Shown here: positions 8,586-17,821 of the stretch, one piece after another
How the letters are laid out: each line of letters begins with the position of its first letter
How positions within the stretch are numbered: position 1 is the first letter of the stretch
Assembly: GCF_001294335.1 (NCBI RefSeq)
Contig: NZ_LGKG01000101.1
Location: 124,001 to 188,000, forward strand
Direction of reading: 5' to 3'
From: Streptomyces chattanoogensis
GTDB lineage: Bacteria; Actinomycetota; Actinomycetes; Streptomycetales; Streptomycetaceae
Length of the DNA stretch: 64,000 nucleotides
The notes under the pieces: model-generated
What the model was told of the DNA's origin: nothing
The model's input: only the letters and a program-made list of their open reading frames with translations
Databases searched by the model: none
Position numbers and translations under genes: made by a program

Positions 8586-9068
8586 ATGTTGACCGACCGT
8601 GCGGTGCAGCTCTCCCTCCAGGAGATCGCCGAGGACCTCGGCGGTTCCGACCCGATCCAGACGCCCCTGGATGCCTCCGAGGCCCAAGCTCTGATCGAGG
8701 CCCTGCTCCGTGCGGGTGGCCGATCGCCCGAGGCCGTGGCCGCGGCGCTGGAGGGCGTGCACGAGCATGCCGCCGCACGTCGACTCCTTGCCGAGCTGTC
8801 CCATGACGCCGAGACAGCGCAGCTCACGGCGGCCGTCCTGGCCGATCCACCCGCGGACGAGCAGATGAGCGTGGAGCATGCCGTTGCTTCCGCAGTACTG
8901 TTGGGCGCCCTGGTGTCCTGGCTTCAGACGAAGATAGACATCGAGATCAAGCGCACCGAGGGGAAGTCGGAGTTCCGCTTCAGGGTGACCAAACAGGCGA
9001 CATCCGCCAGTCTGCTCCGCGATCTGGCTCGCCTGGTCTCCCGCATCCTCAGTGGCCCTCCAGAGTGA
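8586..9068 (+). CDS. Hypothetical protein, third gene of the CHAT operon
   Basis: 160 residues from ATG 8586, chosen because AAGGAG stands six bases before it; an in-frame GTG at 8550 overlaps the CHAT stop (GTGA) and would add 12 residues. The first ~100 residues are helical (LSLQEIAEDLGGSDPI; ALIEALLRAGGRSPEAVAAA). Then comes a short hydrophobic segment (VASAVLLGALVSWLQT) and a beta-rich charged end (KIDIEIKRTEGKSEFRFRVT). The tail faintly resembles the small constant components (EACC1-like) described next to conflict effectors, but I cannot confirm that. Probably a membrane-touching partner or regulator of the CHAT protein. Confidence 0.8.
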   Translation: MLTDRAVQLSLQEIAEDLGGSDPIQTPLDASEAQALIEALLRAGGRSPEAVAAALEGVHEHAAARRLLAELSHDAETAQLTAAVLADPPADEQMSVEHAVASAVLLGALVSWLQTKIDIEIKRTEGKSEFRFRVTKQATSASLLRDLARLVSRILSGPPE

Positions 9069-9161
9069 CGTCGCCGGGCCCTGGCCGGCCCGCTTCGGGT
9101 CTCCAGACCCGGGGACCGGACCGCCCTTAAGCTCCCTTCCCGGTGCTGTCCCCCGTGGGCG

Positions 9162-9322
9162 TCAGGCGTTCAGGCAGCCGCGCAACGCCTCGATCAGGCG
9201 ATTGGCGCGGGCATCGCCATGGCCGATCATGCGGTGGGCGACATACGCGAAGCCGACGCCGAACTCGTCGTCGCCGAAGCCGAACTGACCGCCCGCGCCG
9301 TCATTGCCGAAGCTGCGCACTT
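9162..9322 (-). pseudogene. Serine hydrolase/beta-lactamase-family protein, C-terminal fragment
   Basis: The last ~50 residues of a class C beta-lactamase-related hydrolase: FGNDGAGGQFGFGDDEFGVG then FAYVAHRMIGHGDARANRL. The SxxK and YxN motifs are missing. Its 5' end is cut by the IS6 transposase, whose reading frame now ends inside this fragment. Confidence 0.7.
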
Positions 9323-9888
9323 TCGTGTCGGTAGGTGTGTGCGGTGAGCAGGTGGCGGCGGGGACAGAAATGAGGTGAGATGCCGGAGAAGGTGGACAGG
9401 AACCTCTGGGCGTGTCCGGCCGAGGTGAAGCGTTTCATCGCTCTCTCGCGTTGTCTCGTCGGCTGGTGTGAGTTCTCGCACCGGTCGTTCAAGTACGTCG
9501 AACAGCGGCGCTCGACGGAGGGCATCGCCTCGCGGTGGGCGGCGCCGTAGGAGCGCAGCTTGTCGGTCACGAGGATGTCCAGGACGCTGCCATCCTGGTC
9601 CACGGCGCGCCACAGGTAATGGATCGTCCCTTTGATCTTGAGGAAGACCTCGTCCATGTGCCATTTATCGCCCAGCCGCGGACGGCGCCGGTACAGCCCG
9701 TTGGGGTACGTCTGCCCGCACTTCGCGCACCACTGCCGCACCGTCTCGTAGGTGACCGTGATGCCACGCTCGAAGAACAGCTCCTCGACCTCGCGGAAGG
9801 AGAGCGGGAAGCGGAAAAACAGCCGGACCGCGTGCGCGATGATCTCCTCCGAGTAGCGGACCCCCCGGTACGACGGCGGCGCGTCCAC
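9301..9888 (-). pseudogene. IS6 family transposase with internal in-frame deletion
   Basis: 195 residues read through, against about 235 in intact relatives. Recognisable parts are YSEEIIAHAVRLFFRFPLSF, REVEELFFERGITVTYETVR, WHMDEVFLKIKG, TDKLRSYGAAHREAMPSVER and ENSHQPTRQRERAMKRF. About 30 residues between SVLDILV and TDKLRSYG are missing, exactly in frame, and the last ~15 residues are replaced by sequence from the hydrolase fragment. GTG start at 9888. Probably inactive. Confidence 0.85.
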
Positions 9889-9910
9889 GAGCAGACCGTC
9901 CCCGAAACCA

Positions 9911-10171
9911 TCAACAAAGCGATCGTCTCACAGAGGGTTCGCGCTCAAGTTGACGGTGCCGTTGGCGGAACTCCGGGCGCAGGACCACGCAGTCGACCGA
10001 GCCATCTGACTTGACGACCTTGCGCTTCTTGAAAGCCGAGGTGTCGTTCTCGCGGTAGATCTTGGCGAACGGGCCCCAGCGCAGGCGGGCGCGTGAGTCC
10101 TCGGCGTCCTCGAGCTGGCGGTCGACGCCGGCTTCCATGCCGAAGCGGTCGGAGGAGATACGTAGATACGC
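9911..10171 (-). pseudogene. Serine recombinase (resolvase/invertase), N-terminal fragment
   Basis: AYLRISSDRFGMEAGVDRQL, then GPFAKIYRENDTSAFKKRKV and DGSVDCVVLRPEFRQ, match the catalytic N-terminal domain of large actinobacterial serine recombinases (the start with the catalytic Ser region RISSDR). It ends at 9911 shortly after EFRQ; the long DNA-binding C-terminal part is absent. Confidence 0.75.
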
Positions 10172-10315
10172 GCCGGGCGTTTGGGTGCGTATGGGCCAGG
10201 TGGTCGTAGAGGCTGAGGGTGACCTGTCCACCGCGGGCGTGCGCGGGGACGTCGAAGTCCTCCCGGACGGTGGCAGCTGCGGTTGTCACGGTGTTCGGCC
10301 CTTGGTGCTCGGTGG

Positions 10316-10570
10316 CTCCGATACCGGGCACTTTCCGTCGAACTCGGGGTTTGGTGGTGTCGTGGATCCGCCATAGGATCCGCGACCGTCCGTGTGGATG
10401 CTGATCAGCATCCACATTGACTTTGATCCCGCTGAGATGTCCCGCAATGACTTCTACAAGCTGCTGACCTCGACGGTGGTGCCGCGGCCGATCGCCTGGG
10501 TGTCCACGGTCTCGACGGACGGGGTTCAGAACCTCGCCCCTGCGAAGTTCTGAGGAGAGTGGTATCGGGC
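10316..10570 (+). repeat. Repeat element copy A carrying a flavin reductase N-terminal fragment
   Basis: About 255 bp, repeated at 48970-49230. Left end CTCCGATACC (10316-10325) and right end GGTATCGGGC (10561-10570) are inverted, and the imperfect terminal repeat continues inwards about 30 bp. Inside, IDFDPAEMSRNDFYKLL, VVPRPIAWVSTVSTDG and NLAPAKF then a stop is the N-terminus of a flavin reductase-like (FMN split-barrel) protein, cut at NLAP. Looks like a MITE-type or remnant IS unit. Confidence 0.65.
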
Positions 10571-10818
10571 GTCGGGACGTTGGCGCAGGGGCTTGTGCGG
10601 ATCTCGAATGGCTTGGGGCGCCTGCCTGGAGGGCACGGATGATGGCGCTGGGACGAGGGAGTCGAGCCGGGGGAGCCAGGCAGGCGTGCAGCGCCCGTGG
10701 CCTTCCCTGAGCCGGATCCTGCTACGTCCTACGGGGCAGGCGCTGGATGGCCCGGCACGGCACCTGCTGAACGAGGACCGGGATCAGGGCGACGACCGGA
10801 ACCCGGGCGGGGGCGACG
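10571..10818. other. Short region without a recognisable gene
   Basis: Between repeat copy A and the broken peptidase gene; open frames are short and match nothing known to me. Confidence 0.4.
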
Positions 10819-12081
10819 TCACTTCAGCGCTGTATTTGCCGCCACCGTCAGGATCGACCGTAGCTGCGCAATGATGGTCAGCCGGTTCTGCACGAACTGC
10901 GGATCCGTGATCTTTCCGGTCGCCGGATCGGTGTTGCCGGCGCCGAACTGGAGCACCGGTGTGTGCACGTGCCCGCCTGGCAGGGCGTCGTGCAGGCCCA
11001 GCCGGTCGCGCAGCAGCGTCGCGCGGTAGGCGATCTCATTGGAGAGGTAGTTGCCGCCGCCGCCCTCACGGGCAGTGGAGCCCGGGGTGGGGCCGTCGGG
11101 GCGTACGACGGGTTCGGTGCTCCCTGTGGGGATCTCGGTGACCTCGGTGTGGTCGTAGGCCGGGAACCGGCCGGTGTGCGCGGTCACGATCGCCTTGTAG
11201 GGGAGGGTGGTCGTCGTCCACTGCGGTTGTGTGGCCGGGGCGGCGACCGGGACGGTCCCGGTGCTGCTGATGTTGTCGTTGTCGGGGTAGCCGCCGCGTC
11301 AGGCCCCGTTCGTCCGCTCGATGTCGAAGCGGCCCATCCGGCCCTGGCTCACCGTCGTGTACAGGTCGACCTTCGGCAGGTACGGCGCCAGCGTCCGCTC
11401 CACCGTCCCCGCCGCGAAGTCCTGCCAGCGCACCGGGAACGTGACGGCCTCGATGCGGGCCGGACAGGAGTCGGTCTGGATCACCCTCCCGTCGAGAGCG
11501 AGCGCGACGGCTCCGGACGGGTTGGAGATCCTGAGGTCCCGGTCCAGTGTGAACGGGTCGAAGCCGGTGACGAGAATGCGCCTGATGCCCGTGGCGCGCG
11601 ACGGGTAGCGGATGTCGGTCTGGCCGCGCGAGGTCCGCTCCAACTGGCCCAGCAGAGCCGAGCGTTGCGCGTCACTGAGCCCGAAGCCCGGCTCCCACGT
11701 GCGCACGTCCCGCGTCATCCCGAGCCGCGCCCAGTACAGCGGCCGGTCGTCGTCCCGGCTGAGGCCGCCGCCCGCGGGGCCCCGCCCCTGCGCCCGGTCG
11801 ACGGCGCGCCGCCACAGCGCCGTACCGTCTCGTACGACGATGCCGCGGGCCTGCTCAAAGGAGCGCGAACGGGTCAGTTCGCGGGCGAAGTCCGGGGCCA
11901 CGGAGTCGAATCCGGAGCGCCGCAGTATCTCCTGCGGTGCCGCCTTGTCGAGGCGCTGCTCCTCGACGGTCGGGGTCGGGGCGCCCTGAGCGGCCCGGGC
12001 CGCCGCCGTGGTCGCGGGGGCCGCCAGCCCCGCCAGCAGAGCCATACCGAGTACGCCGATCCGAACACGTAGGGAATTCAA
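10819..12081 (-). pseudogene. Secreted pyroglutamyl-peptidase-like protein, broken by an in-frame TGA
   Basis: The full frame (421 codons from TTG 12081) starts with a signal peptide (IGVLGMALLAGLAAPATTAA) and contains the peptidase C15 start ILVTGFDPF...NPSGAVA. After FDIERTNGA a single TGA at 11299-11301 interrupts it; the same frame continues RGGYPDNDN, EGGGGNYLSNEIAYRATLLR and ends at 10819. Everything after the stop still reads as protein, so the simplest reading is TGG to TGA (Trp to stop). GGAAGGA lies before the TTG start. Either a recent pseudogene or two fragments. Confidence 0.75.
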
Positions 12082-12714
12082 GGGACTTGGGGTCCTTCCG
12101 TCGCTGTGGGGGCGCGCGTACTGCCGGACCGCTGCAGTATCGCGTGACGGAAGTGGTCTACGCCATGGGGTGTAGCTCAGGGGCCTGGCGCCGCTCAAGG
12201 ATGGCGGCTGGTCGTGAGGTAGCTGGCTACGTAGCCGTGGAGGGCGGGTGCTTGGCTGGAGTGAGGTGCCGGTATCCCAGGGCCGCGCCGGGGCAGCCGG
12301 TACTTTCACACGCGCAGGGGGGGACGGCGATGCTCTCCCATTCGCTGGAGGCGTGGTCCCAGCAGGTTCTTCGTCTGCTGGTGGTACAGCCGTGCCGTGG
12401 TCGCTGACCTGCTGAAACAGCGGTCCCGCGGGTGGTTGACGATGTGCTGGTCCGCGAATGGTCCGGATCTTGGTCCTGGGCGGACGAGTGTCACCGTGAG
12501 CTGTTGGGCTGCCAAGAACGTGACGGCGCAGCGGAGCACGCCGCACCGCACTGGCTTCAGGGCTGTCCTGCTACCGCAGTCACGACCTGTGCGAGACGGC
12601 TCCGGTCCGTGAGCCGGGGCCGCCGGGCATGGCCGACAGGCCCCTCATGGAGCCTTGTCCCGGTGGCCGGGCGGTCAGCCTCGTGACGCGGAAAACCGCC
12701 GAGCCACCGCGCGG
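12082..12714. other. Intergenic region without a recognisable gene
   Basis: About 630 bp between the start of the peptidase pseudogene and the stop of the histidine kinase. Short open frames on both strands are unrecognised. A tRNA-like string at 12167-12180 does not extend into a tRNA. Confidence 0.45.
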
Positions 12715-14160
12715 TCAGGCCGGTCTGCCGTGTTCCTCCGCTGGAAAGCTCACCACGAATGCCGTTCGCCCAGGCCGGCTTGCCAGGGTGACCGTGCCGC
12801 CGTGCGCGGTGACGACGGCCTGCACAATGGCGAGCCCCAGTCCGGTGCTCCCGGCGGCGCGCGAGCGGCTGTGGTCCGCGCGTACGAAGCGGCCGAAGAT
12901 CTCGGGTTGGATTTCGCCCGGGACTCCCGGGCCGTTGTCCGCGACGGTCAGCTGTGTGCCGCGCTCATCGGCCGTCAGCTGCACGCTGACCGTGGTTCCC
13001 GCGGGCGTATGCGTACGAGCGTTGGCCAGCAGATTTCCGATCACCTGGTGCAGCCGGTGCTTGTCCCCGGTAATGGTCACTGCCGTCTCGGGAAGATCGA
13101 GCAGCCATCGGTGGTCAGGGCCGGCCGCGCGGGCATCGTCCGTCGCATCGAGTACCAGGCGGGTCAGATCCACCGGTGTGTGATCCAGGGCGCGGCCCGC
13201 GTCGAGACGGGCGAGCAGGAGGAGGTCGTCCACCAGGCGGCTCATCCGCTCCGACTCTGACTGGATGCGGTCCAGCGCGCGACGGACATCGCTGGGCACG
13301 GGCCCATCGTGCCGCAGGGCCAGTTCGGCGTGGCCTCGGATGTTCGCCACTGGCGTGCGCAGCTCGTGACTGGCGTCGGCGGCGAAGTACCGCAGACGCT
13401 CCTCACTCGCCTGACGGCGCTCCAGGGCGTTGCCGACATGGCCGAGCATATGGTTCAGGGCGGTGCCCAGCTGCCCGGCCTCGGTGCGCGGGTCCGCCAC
13501 CGGGACGGGTGCGGGCATGGCCACCTGACCACTGGCCAGTGGCAGCTCGGCCACTCCTGCGGCCGTGGCGGTAACTCGCCGCAGGGGGCGCAGGGACAGC
13601 CGTACCCATATCGCTCCTACGACGCCGGTGACCACCAGGGCCCCGCCGAAGACCGCCGTCTCCACTGCCTCCAGCCGGTGCACGGTCTCCTCCACCGGGT
13701 GCAGCGGCAGGCCCGTGACAAGGACATCGCCGTCGTCTCCCGGTACGGCGTTGACGCGGTAGCGCCCCAGTGCGGACAGCCGGATGTCGTGGCCGGTGCC
13801 GTCGGGGGGCAGGCCGGCCAGCGCCCGGCGGTCGGCGCCGGTGAGCGGTACCCGCTTGTCGGCCGCCGCACGGACAACGGCGGCCTGCGTCGGTGTGCCG
13901 CGCAGCAACCGTGCGCCGAATGTGCCCTCCGACTGGCCGCGGGTGTCGGGGCGATTGTCGACGTCCGGCCTCGTCTCGTGCTCCAAGCTTGCCGCGAAAC
14001 GGCCGGCGGACGCGGTGAGCTGCTGGTCCAGGCGACGCACGAGAAAGCCTTCGAGTGCGAAGACCGTGCTCACCCCCACTGCCACACACGCCAGGGCGAG
14101 GAGGGCGACCAGGCCCGCGGTGAGCTGGCCGCGCAATGTGCGCGGAAGGGTCCGGGTCAT
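12715..14160 (-). CDS. Two-component sensor histidine kinase
   Basis: 481 residues, CutS-like. Two membrane helices (about 12-36 and 168-190) enclose an extracytoplasmic domain of about 130 residues; then HAMP and the HisKA box with phospho-acceptor His265 (ADASHELRTPVANIRGH). The ATP-binding motifs are N (IGNLLANARTH), G1 (VADNGPGVP), F (IFGRFVRAD) and G2 (GSTGLGLAIV). The start overlaps the regulator's stop by 4 bp, so the pair is one transcript. The divergent electron-transfer operon is the obvious target, which would make redox state, haem or flavin a plausible signal (inference). Confidence 0.93.
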   Translation of the reverse strand: MTRTLPRTLRGQLTAGLVALLALACVAVGVSTVFALEGFLVRRLDQQLTASAGRFAASLEHETRPDVDNRPDTRGQSEGTFGARLLRGTPTQAAVVRAAADKRVPLTGADRRALAGLPPDGTGHDIRLSALGRYRVNAVPGDDGDVLVTGLPLHPVEETVHRLEAVETAVFGGALVVTGVVGAIWVRLSLRPLRRVTATAAGVAELPLASGQVAMPAPVPVADPRTEAGQLGTALNHMLGHVGNALERRQASEERLRYFAADASHELRTPVANIRGHAELALRHDGPVPSDVRRALDRIQSESERMSRLVDDLLLLARLDAGRALDHTPVDLTRLVLDATDDARAAGPDHRWLLDLPETAVTITGDKHRLHQVIGNLLANARTHTPAGTTVSVQLTADERGTQLTVADNGPGVPGEIQPEIFGRFVRADHSRSRAAGSTGLGLAIVQAVVTAHGGTVTLASRPGRTAFVVSFPAEEHGRPA

Positions 14161-14891
14161 GCTGTGTCCGGCTTGAGGACGTAGCCGACGCCCCGGACCG
14201 TGTGGATCATGGGTGCCCGGCCGGCGTCGATCTTCTTGCGCAGATAACTGATGTAGAGCTCGACGACATGCGACCGTCCGCCGAAGTCGTAGGACCAGAC
14301 CCGGTCGAGGATCTGTGTCTTGGACAGCACCCGCCGCGGATTGCGCATCAGAAATCTCAGCAGCTCGAATTCGGTACGGGACAGCTCGACAAGCTCGCCG
14401 GCCCGGACGACCTCCCTCGCCTCCTCGTCCATCACCAGGTCGCCGACAACGAGGTGGTCGCCTTCCGACTCCCGTGCCATGCCGGCCCGGCGCAGCAGAC
14501 CGCGCAGCCGCGCCAGCACCTCTTCCAGGCTGAACGGCTTGGTTACATAGTCGTCGCCGCCCGCGGTGATCCCCGCGACCCGGTCTTCGACCGCGTCACG
14601 TGCGGTCAGGAAGAGGACACACACGGTGTCCAGCTCCTGGCGCAACAGGTGCAGCACCCGTAGCCCGTCGATGTCGGGGAGCATCCAGTCCAGGACGACG
14701 GCGTGCGGGCGGAAGACCCGGGCCACGGAGAGGGCGGTGGCGCCGTCAGCTGCGGTACGGACCGACCAGCCCTCGCCGATCAGGGCACCGGAGAGCACCT
14801 CGGTGAGGTCCGGCTCGTCGTCGACCACGAGGACGCGGACCGGAGAGCCGTCGTCGCTGTGCAGGTGGGCTGTGGTGCGGTGGTTGTCCAT
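14157..14891 (-). CDS. OmpR/PhoB family response regulator
   Basis: About 244 residues. Receiver domain: VLVVDDEPDLTE, phospho-acceptor Asp in VLDWMLPDIDG, LTARDAVED, KPFSLEE. Winged-helix DNA-binding domain: LVELSRTEFELLRFLMRNP, YISYLRKKIDAG, HTVRGVGYVL. ATG 14891 has GGAGAG three bases upstream, so I prefer it to the longer frame starting at 14969. Partner kinase immediately downstream. The 156-bp gap to the ferric-reductase gene is the shared divergent promoter region. Confidence 0.94.
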   Translation of the reverse strand: MDNHRTTAHLHSDDGSPVRVLVVDDEPDLTEVLSGALIGEGWSVRTAADGATALSVARVFRPHAVVLDWMLPDIDGLRVLHLLRQELDTVCVLFLTARDAVEDRVAGITAGGDDYVTKPFSLEEVLARLRGLLRRAGMARESEGDHLVVGDLVMDEEAREVVRAGELVELSRTEFELLRFLMRNPRRVLSKTQILDRVWSYDFGGRSHVVELYISYLRKKIDAGRAPMIHTVRGVGYVLKPDTA

Positions 14892-15047
14892 GGTCTCTCC
14901 AGGATCCCCCCTGCTCCGGCATACGGAGACACGGTCCTGCTCTGAGTTTCCTGTGAATCCGCCGTGCATCGCCTCATGGCGCCATCGCTCAGAGGATCTT
15001 CAGAGGTTTCGCTGCGACGGTGGCCCCCACCTCGGAAAGGGAGCCGT

Positions 15048-16415
15048 ATGAGCAGCATGCCCCACCCCCGCCGCGGTGCTGTCCGCAGCCGGTTCCGGCG
15101 CCGTTCGCCATCCCTCGTCCCGCTCCTGGTACAGGGTGTGATCTGGGCGGGCGCCGCCGGCGTTCTCGGCCTGTGGTGGACCGGTACCACGTCCGTGGTG
15201 GGCCCGCCGGACTGGCTGACCGGCGCCGGCCGCATCACCGGACTGCTCGCCGGCTACGGCTGCGCGGTACTGGTCGCCCTCATGGCCCGGATTCCACTGC
15301 TGGACCACCGGCTCGGCACGGACCGTCTGGCTCGCTGGCACGCGATGGGTGGCCGGTACACCCTCTCCCTCGTCCTCGCCCACACCCTGCTGATCGTCTG
15401 GGGGTACTCCCTCGCCTCGCACAGCGGCGTCATACGTGAGACAACCACCCTCGTCCTCGACTACCCCGACATGTTCAAGGCCACCGCGGCGTTCCTGCTG
15501 CTGAGCGGCACCGCAATCGTCTCGGCGCGGGCCGCCCGCCGCAGAATGAGCTACGAAACCTGGCACTACCTCCACTTCGCCACCTATCTGGCCGTCTTCC
15601 TCGCCTTCGGCCACCAGCTCTCCAACGGCGCCGACTTCGTGGGCCACCGGCCCGCCCAACTGGCCTGGTACACCCTCTACCTCACGGTGGCCGCACTCAT
15701 CGCCTGGTACCGCTTTCTGCTTCCCGTGCGACGGTCACTGCGCCACCGGCTCCGTGTCACCGACATCTGCCAGGAGGCACCGGGCGTGGTCTCGGTGCAT
15801 CTCACCGGCAGGTACCTGACCGAACTGGGCGCACAATCAGGCCAGTTCTTCCGCTGGCGCTTCCAAGCGCCGGGCCTGTGGTGGACCGCCAGCCCGTACT
15901 CCCTCTCCGCGCCGCCGCTCCCTCACCGCCTCCGGATCACGGTGAAGGCGGCAGGCGGGCACAGCGCGGCCCTGGCCCGGCTGCGTCCCGGCACCCGGGT
16001 ATGGGTCGAAGGCCCGTACGGCGGATTCACCGCAGCGCGCAGCAGCGCCGACAAGGTGCTGTTGCTCGCCGGCGGCGTCGGCATCACGCCGCTGCGCGCC
16101 CTGTTCGAGACCCTCCCCGGCGAGATCAAGGTCACCCTCATCTACCGGGTACGACGGCCGGAGGATCTCGCACTGCGCGCCGAGCTCGATGCCATCGCCG
16201 CCGTCCGCGGTGCGGCCGTGCACTACTTCGTCAGCGAACCGGCCGAGTATTCCTGCCCGTTGACGGCCCGCGCGCTGAAGGGCCTGATACCGGACCTGGC
16301 CGCGCACGAGGTGTACCTGTGCGGCCCGCCCGGGATGACCGAAGCCGCCCGACGTGCCCTGAGGGGAGCCGGCGTGCCCCGCCGCTCCGTCCACCACGAG
16401 TCGTTCGAGTTCTGA
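15048..16415 (+). CDS. Ferric reductase-like transmembrane/flavodoxin reductase-type oxidoreductase
   Basis: 455 residues. The N-terminal half has about six membrane helices with paired haem-ligand histidines (RWHAMGGRYTLSLVLAHTLL and WHYLHFATYLAVFLAFGHQL), typical of the FRE/NOX cytochrome b domain. The C-terminal half is an FAD/NAD(P) module: SGQFFRWRF, ASPYSLS, GPYGGFTA, LLAGGVGITPLRAL, EVYLCGPPGM. It moves electrons from cytoplasmic NAD(P)H across the membrane through FAD and haem. ATG 15048 with GAAAGGGAG upstream. First gene of an operon with an FMN-binding protein and ApbE. Confidence 0.92.
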   Translation: MSSMPHPRRGAVRSRFRRRSPSLVPLLVQGVIWAGAAGVLGLWWTGTTSVVGPPDWLTGAGRITGLLAGYGCAVLVALMARIPLLDHRLGTDRLARWHAMGGRYTLSLVLAHTLLIVWGYSLASHSGVIRETTTLVLDYPDMFKATAAFLLLSGTAIVSARAARRRMSYETWHYLHFATYLAVFLAFGHQLSNGADFVGHRPAQLAWYTLYLTVAALIAWYRFLLPVRRSLRHRLRVTDICQEAPGVVSVHLTGRYLTELGAQSGQFFRWRFQAPGLWWTASPYSLSAPPLPHRLRITVKAAGGHSAALARLRPGTRVWVEGPYGGFTAARSSADKVLLLAGGVGITPLRALFETLPGEIKVTLIYRVRRPEDLALRAELDAIAAVRGAAVHYFVSEPAEYSCPLTARALKGLIPDLAAHEVYLCGPPGMTEAARRALRGAGVPRRSVHHESFEF

Positions 16416-16426
16416 GGAGCCGCCGC

Positions 16427-16867
16427 GTGCGCCGAGCCGTTCTCACCACCGTGTCCACCAGCACCCTGATCCTCCTGCTGCTCACCCTGAAGCCGCACCA
16501 CAGCGCCGGCCCGGCGGATGGAACGGCGCGCTCCGGCGTTGCCCCGGCAGCCACATCCGCCGGCACCCCGCGCCGCGGCTCCGGTCCCGCCAACGGCACA
16601 TACACCGGAGCGCCGATCGACACGCGGTACGGCACCGTGCAAGTCGAGGCCATTGTCAGGGCCGGCCGACTGACGGCCGTCAAGGTGCTCCGGTCACCGT
16701 CCGAGAACGGCCATGACCGGGAGATCGCTTCCTACGCCCTGCCGCGTCTGACGCAAGAGGCCCTGAATGTCCAAAGCGCCCACATCGACGCGGTGTCCGG
16801 TGCCAGCTATACGAGTGCCGGCTATGTCCGGTCCCTTCAGAGCGCACTGGACAGAGCCGGTGTCTGA
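16427..16867 (+). CDS. FMN-binding domain protein, exported
   Basis: 146 residues. An N-terminal membrane anchor or signal (TTVSTSTLILLLLTL) is followed by a low-complexity linker and an FMN_bind domain: NGTYTGAPIDTRYGTVQVEA, then ENGHDREIASYALPRLTQEA and VSGASYTSAGY. In this family FMN is attached through a phosphoester bond to the Thr/Ser of S/TGAT/S, here SGASYTS, by ApbE, which is encoded next door. GTG 16427 with GAGGAG seven bases upstream. Likely accepts electrons outside the membrane from the 15048 protein. Confidence 0.9.
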   Translation: MRRAVLTTVSTSTLILLLLTLKPHHSAGPADGTARSGVAPAATSAGTPRRGSGPANGTYTGAPIDTRYGTVQVEAIVRAGRLTAVKVLRSPSENGHDREIASYALPRLTQEALNVQSAHIDAVSGASYTSAGYVRSLQSALDRAGV

Positions 16868-17636
16868 GCGCGGGCGCGGTCTGCGTCATGTCGAGCATGC
16901 GATGGGCACGGTGTTCTCCTTCGACATCCGCGACACACCCACCGCAGCCATCGAATCCGCCCTGCGCGATGCTGTCGCCTGGCTCCACCACGTCGACAGG
17001 GTCTTCTCGACCTTCCGTCCCGACAGCGTCATCAGCCGACTGGCACGAGGTGAAACAGGATGTGACGACTGCTCGTCGGAGGTACGCGAAGTCCTCGACC
17101 TCTGTACGCACGCCGGCCGTGCCACCGGCGGCTGGTTCAGCCACAAACCGGACGGCACCCTCGACCCCTCCGGCCTGGTCAAGGGATGGGCCGTCGAACG
17201 TGCCTGGCAGATCCTGCGCCAGGCGGGAGCGCACAACATCTGCGTGAACGGTGGTGGCGACCTCCAGCTCAGCGGGGAGTCCGCCCCGGGCGTTCCCTGG
17301 TCCATCGGCATCGCCCACCCCCAGCGCCCCGGCGAGCTGTGCACCATCGTTACCGGTCACGACCTCGCAATCGCCACCTCGGGCACCGCCGAACGCGGAA
17401 CCCACATCCTCGACCCGTACACCGGCGCACCCGCCGACGGACCCGCTTCCATCACGGTGGTCGGCCACCGTCTGACCATGACCGATGCCTATGCGACAGC
17501 AGCCTTCGCCATGGGCGGGAGGGTAAGAAACTGGCTGGAACACCTCGACGGCTACGAGGGCTTCGCCGTCCTGCGAGATGGCCGGTCATGGCGAACACGG
17601 GGATTCCCGAGCACGGAGAGCCGCCGAGCCGGGTAG
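16860..17636 (+). CDS. apbE: FAD:protein FMN transferase ApbE
   Basis: About 258 residues. It covalently attaches FMN from FAD to a Ser/Thr of target proteins, Mg2+-dependent. Motifs: HAMGTVFSFDI, DRVFSTFRPDSVISRLARGE, LDPSGLVKGWAVERAW, NGGGDLQ, ATSGTAERG.HILDPYTG, MTDAYATAAFAMG. I take GTG 16860, overlapping the previous gene by 8 bp; ATG 16902 is a shorter alternative but would start inside the conserved MGT motif. The target is almost certainly the FMN-binding protein immediately upstream. Confidence 0.92.
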   Translation: MSERGRGLRHVEHAMGTVFSFDIRDTPTAAIESALRDAVAWLHHVDRVFSTFRPDSVISRLARGETGCDDCSSEVREVLDLCTHAGRATGGWFSHKPDGTLDPSGLVKGWAVERAWQILRQAGAHNICVNGGGDLQLSGESAPGVPWSIGIAHPQRPGELCTIVTGHDLAIATSGTAERGTHILDPYTGAPADGPASITVVGHRLTMTDAYATAAFAMGGRVRNWLEHLDGYEGFAVLRDGRSWRTRGFPSTESRRAG

Positions 17637-17760
17637 CCAGGTGGCTGACGCGTTCGCGCGAGTACCCGGCCCGGCGCTTGGAGGGCGCCGTGGCCCCGCC
17701 CGGACGCGCGCGTAGGTGACCCGGTACAGCCGGCTTTGGCGAGAGCAGTTCACTCGCGAC

Positions 17761-17774
17761 GTGATGCACGTCAC
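17761..17774. promoter_or_regulatory. Crp-type palindrome GTGA-N6-TCAC
   Basis: GTGATGCACGTCAC matches the Crp/Fnr half-site pattern exactly. It lies between the convergent ends of apbE and the hydrogenase protease gene, where a promoter is not expected, and it overlaps a looser 8-bp inverted repeat (17760-17767 with 17783-17790), so it may belong to a terminator. Confidence 0.3.
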
Positions 17775-17821
17775 TGGTGATGGCATCACGGTGAGACCAG
17801 CAACTTCAGGTGGGCCGTACC

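Noticed and set aside
12167..12240. tRNA-like start GGGGTGTAGCTCAG
   Set aside because: No matching acceptor strand, anticodon stem or T-loop (GTTCRA) follows at the right distance.
17761..17774. Crp-type palindrome as a hydrogenase operon operator
   Set aside because: It is in a convergent 3'-3' region, far from the operon promoter, and the CNB protein of the operon has no DNA-binding domain. Kept only as a low-confidence site.
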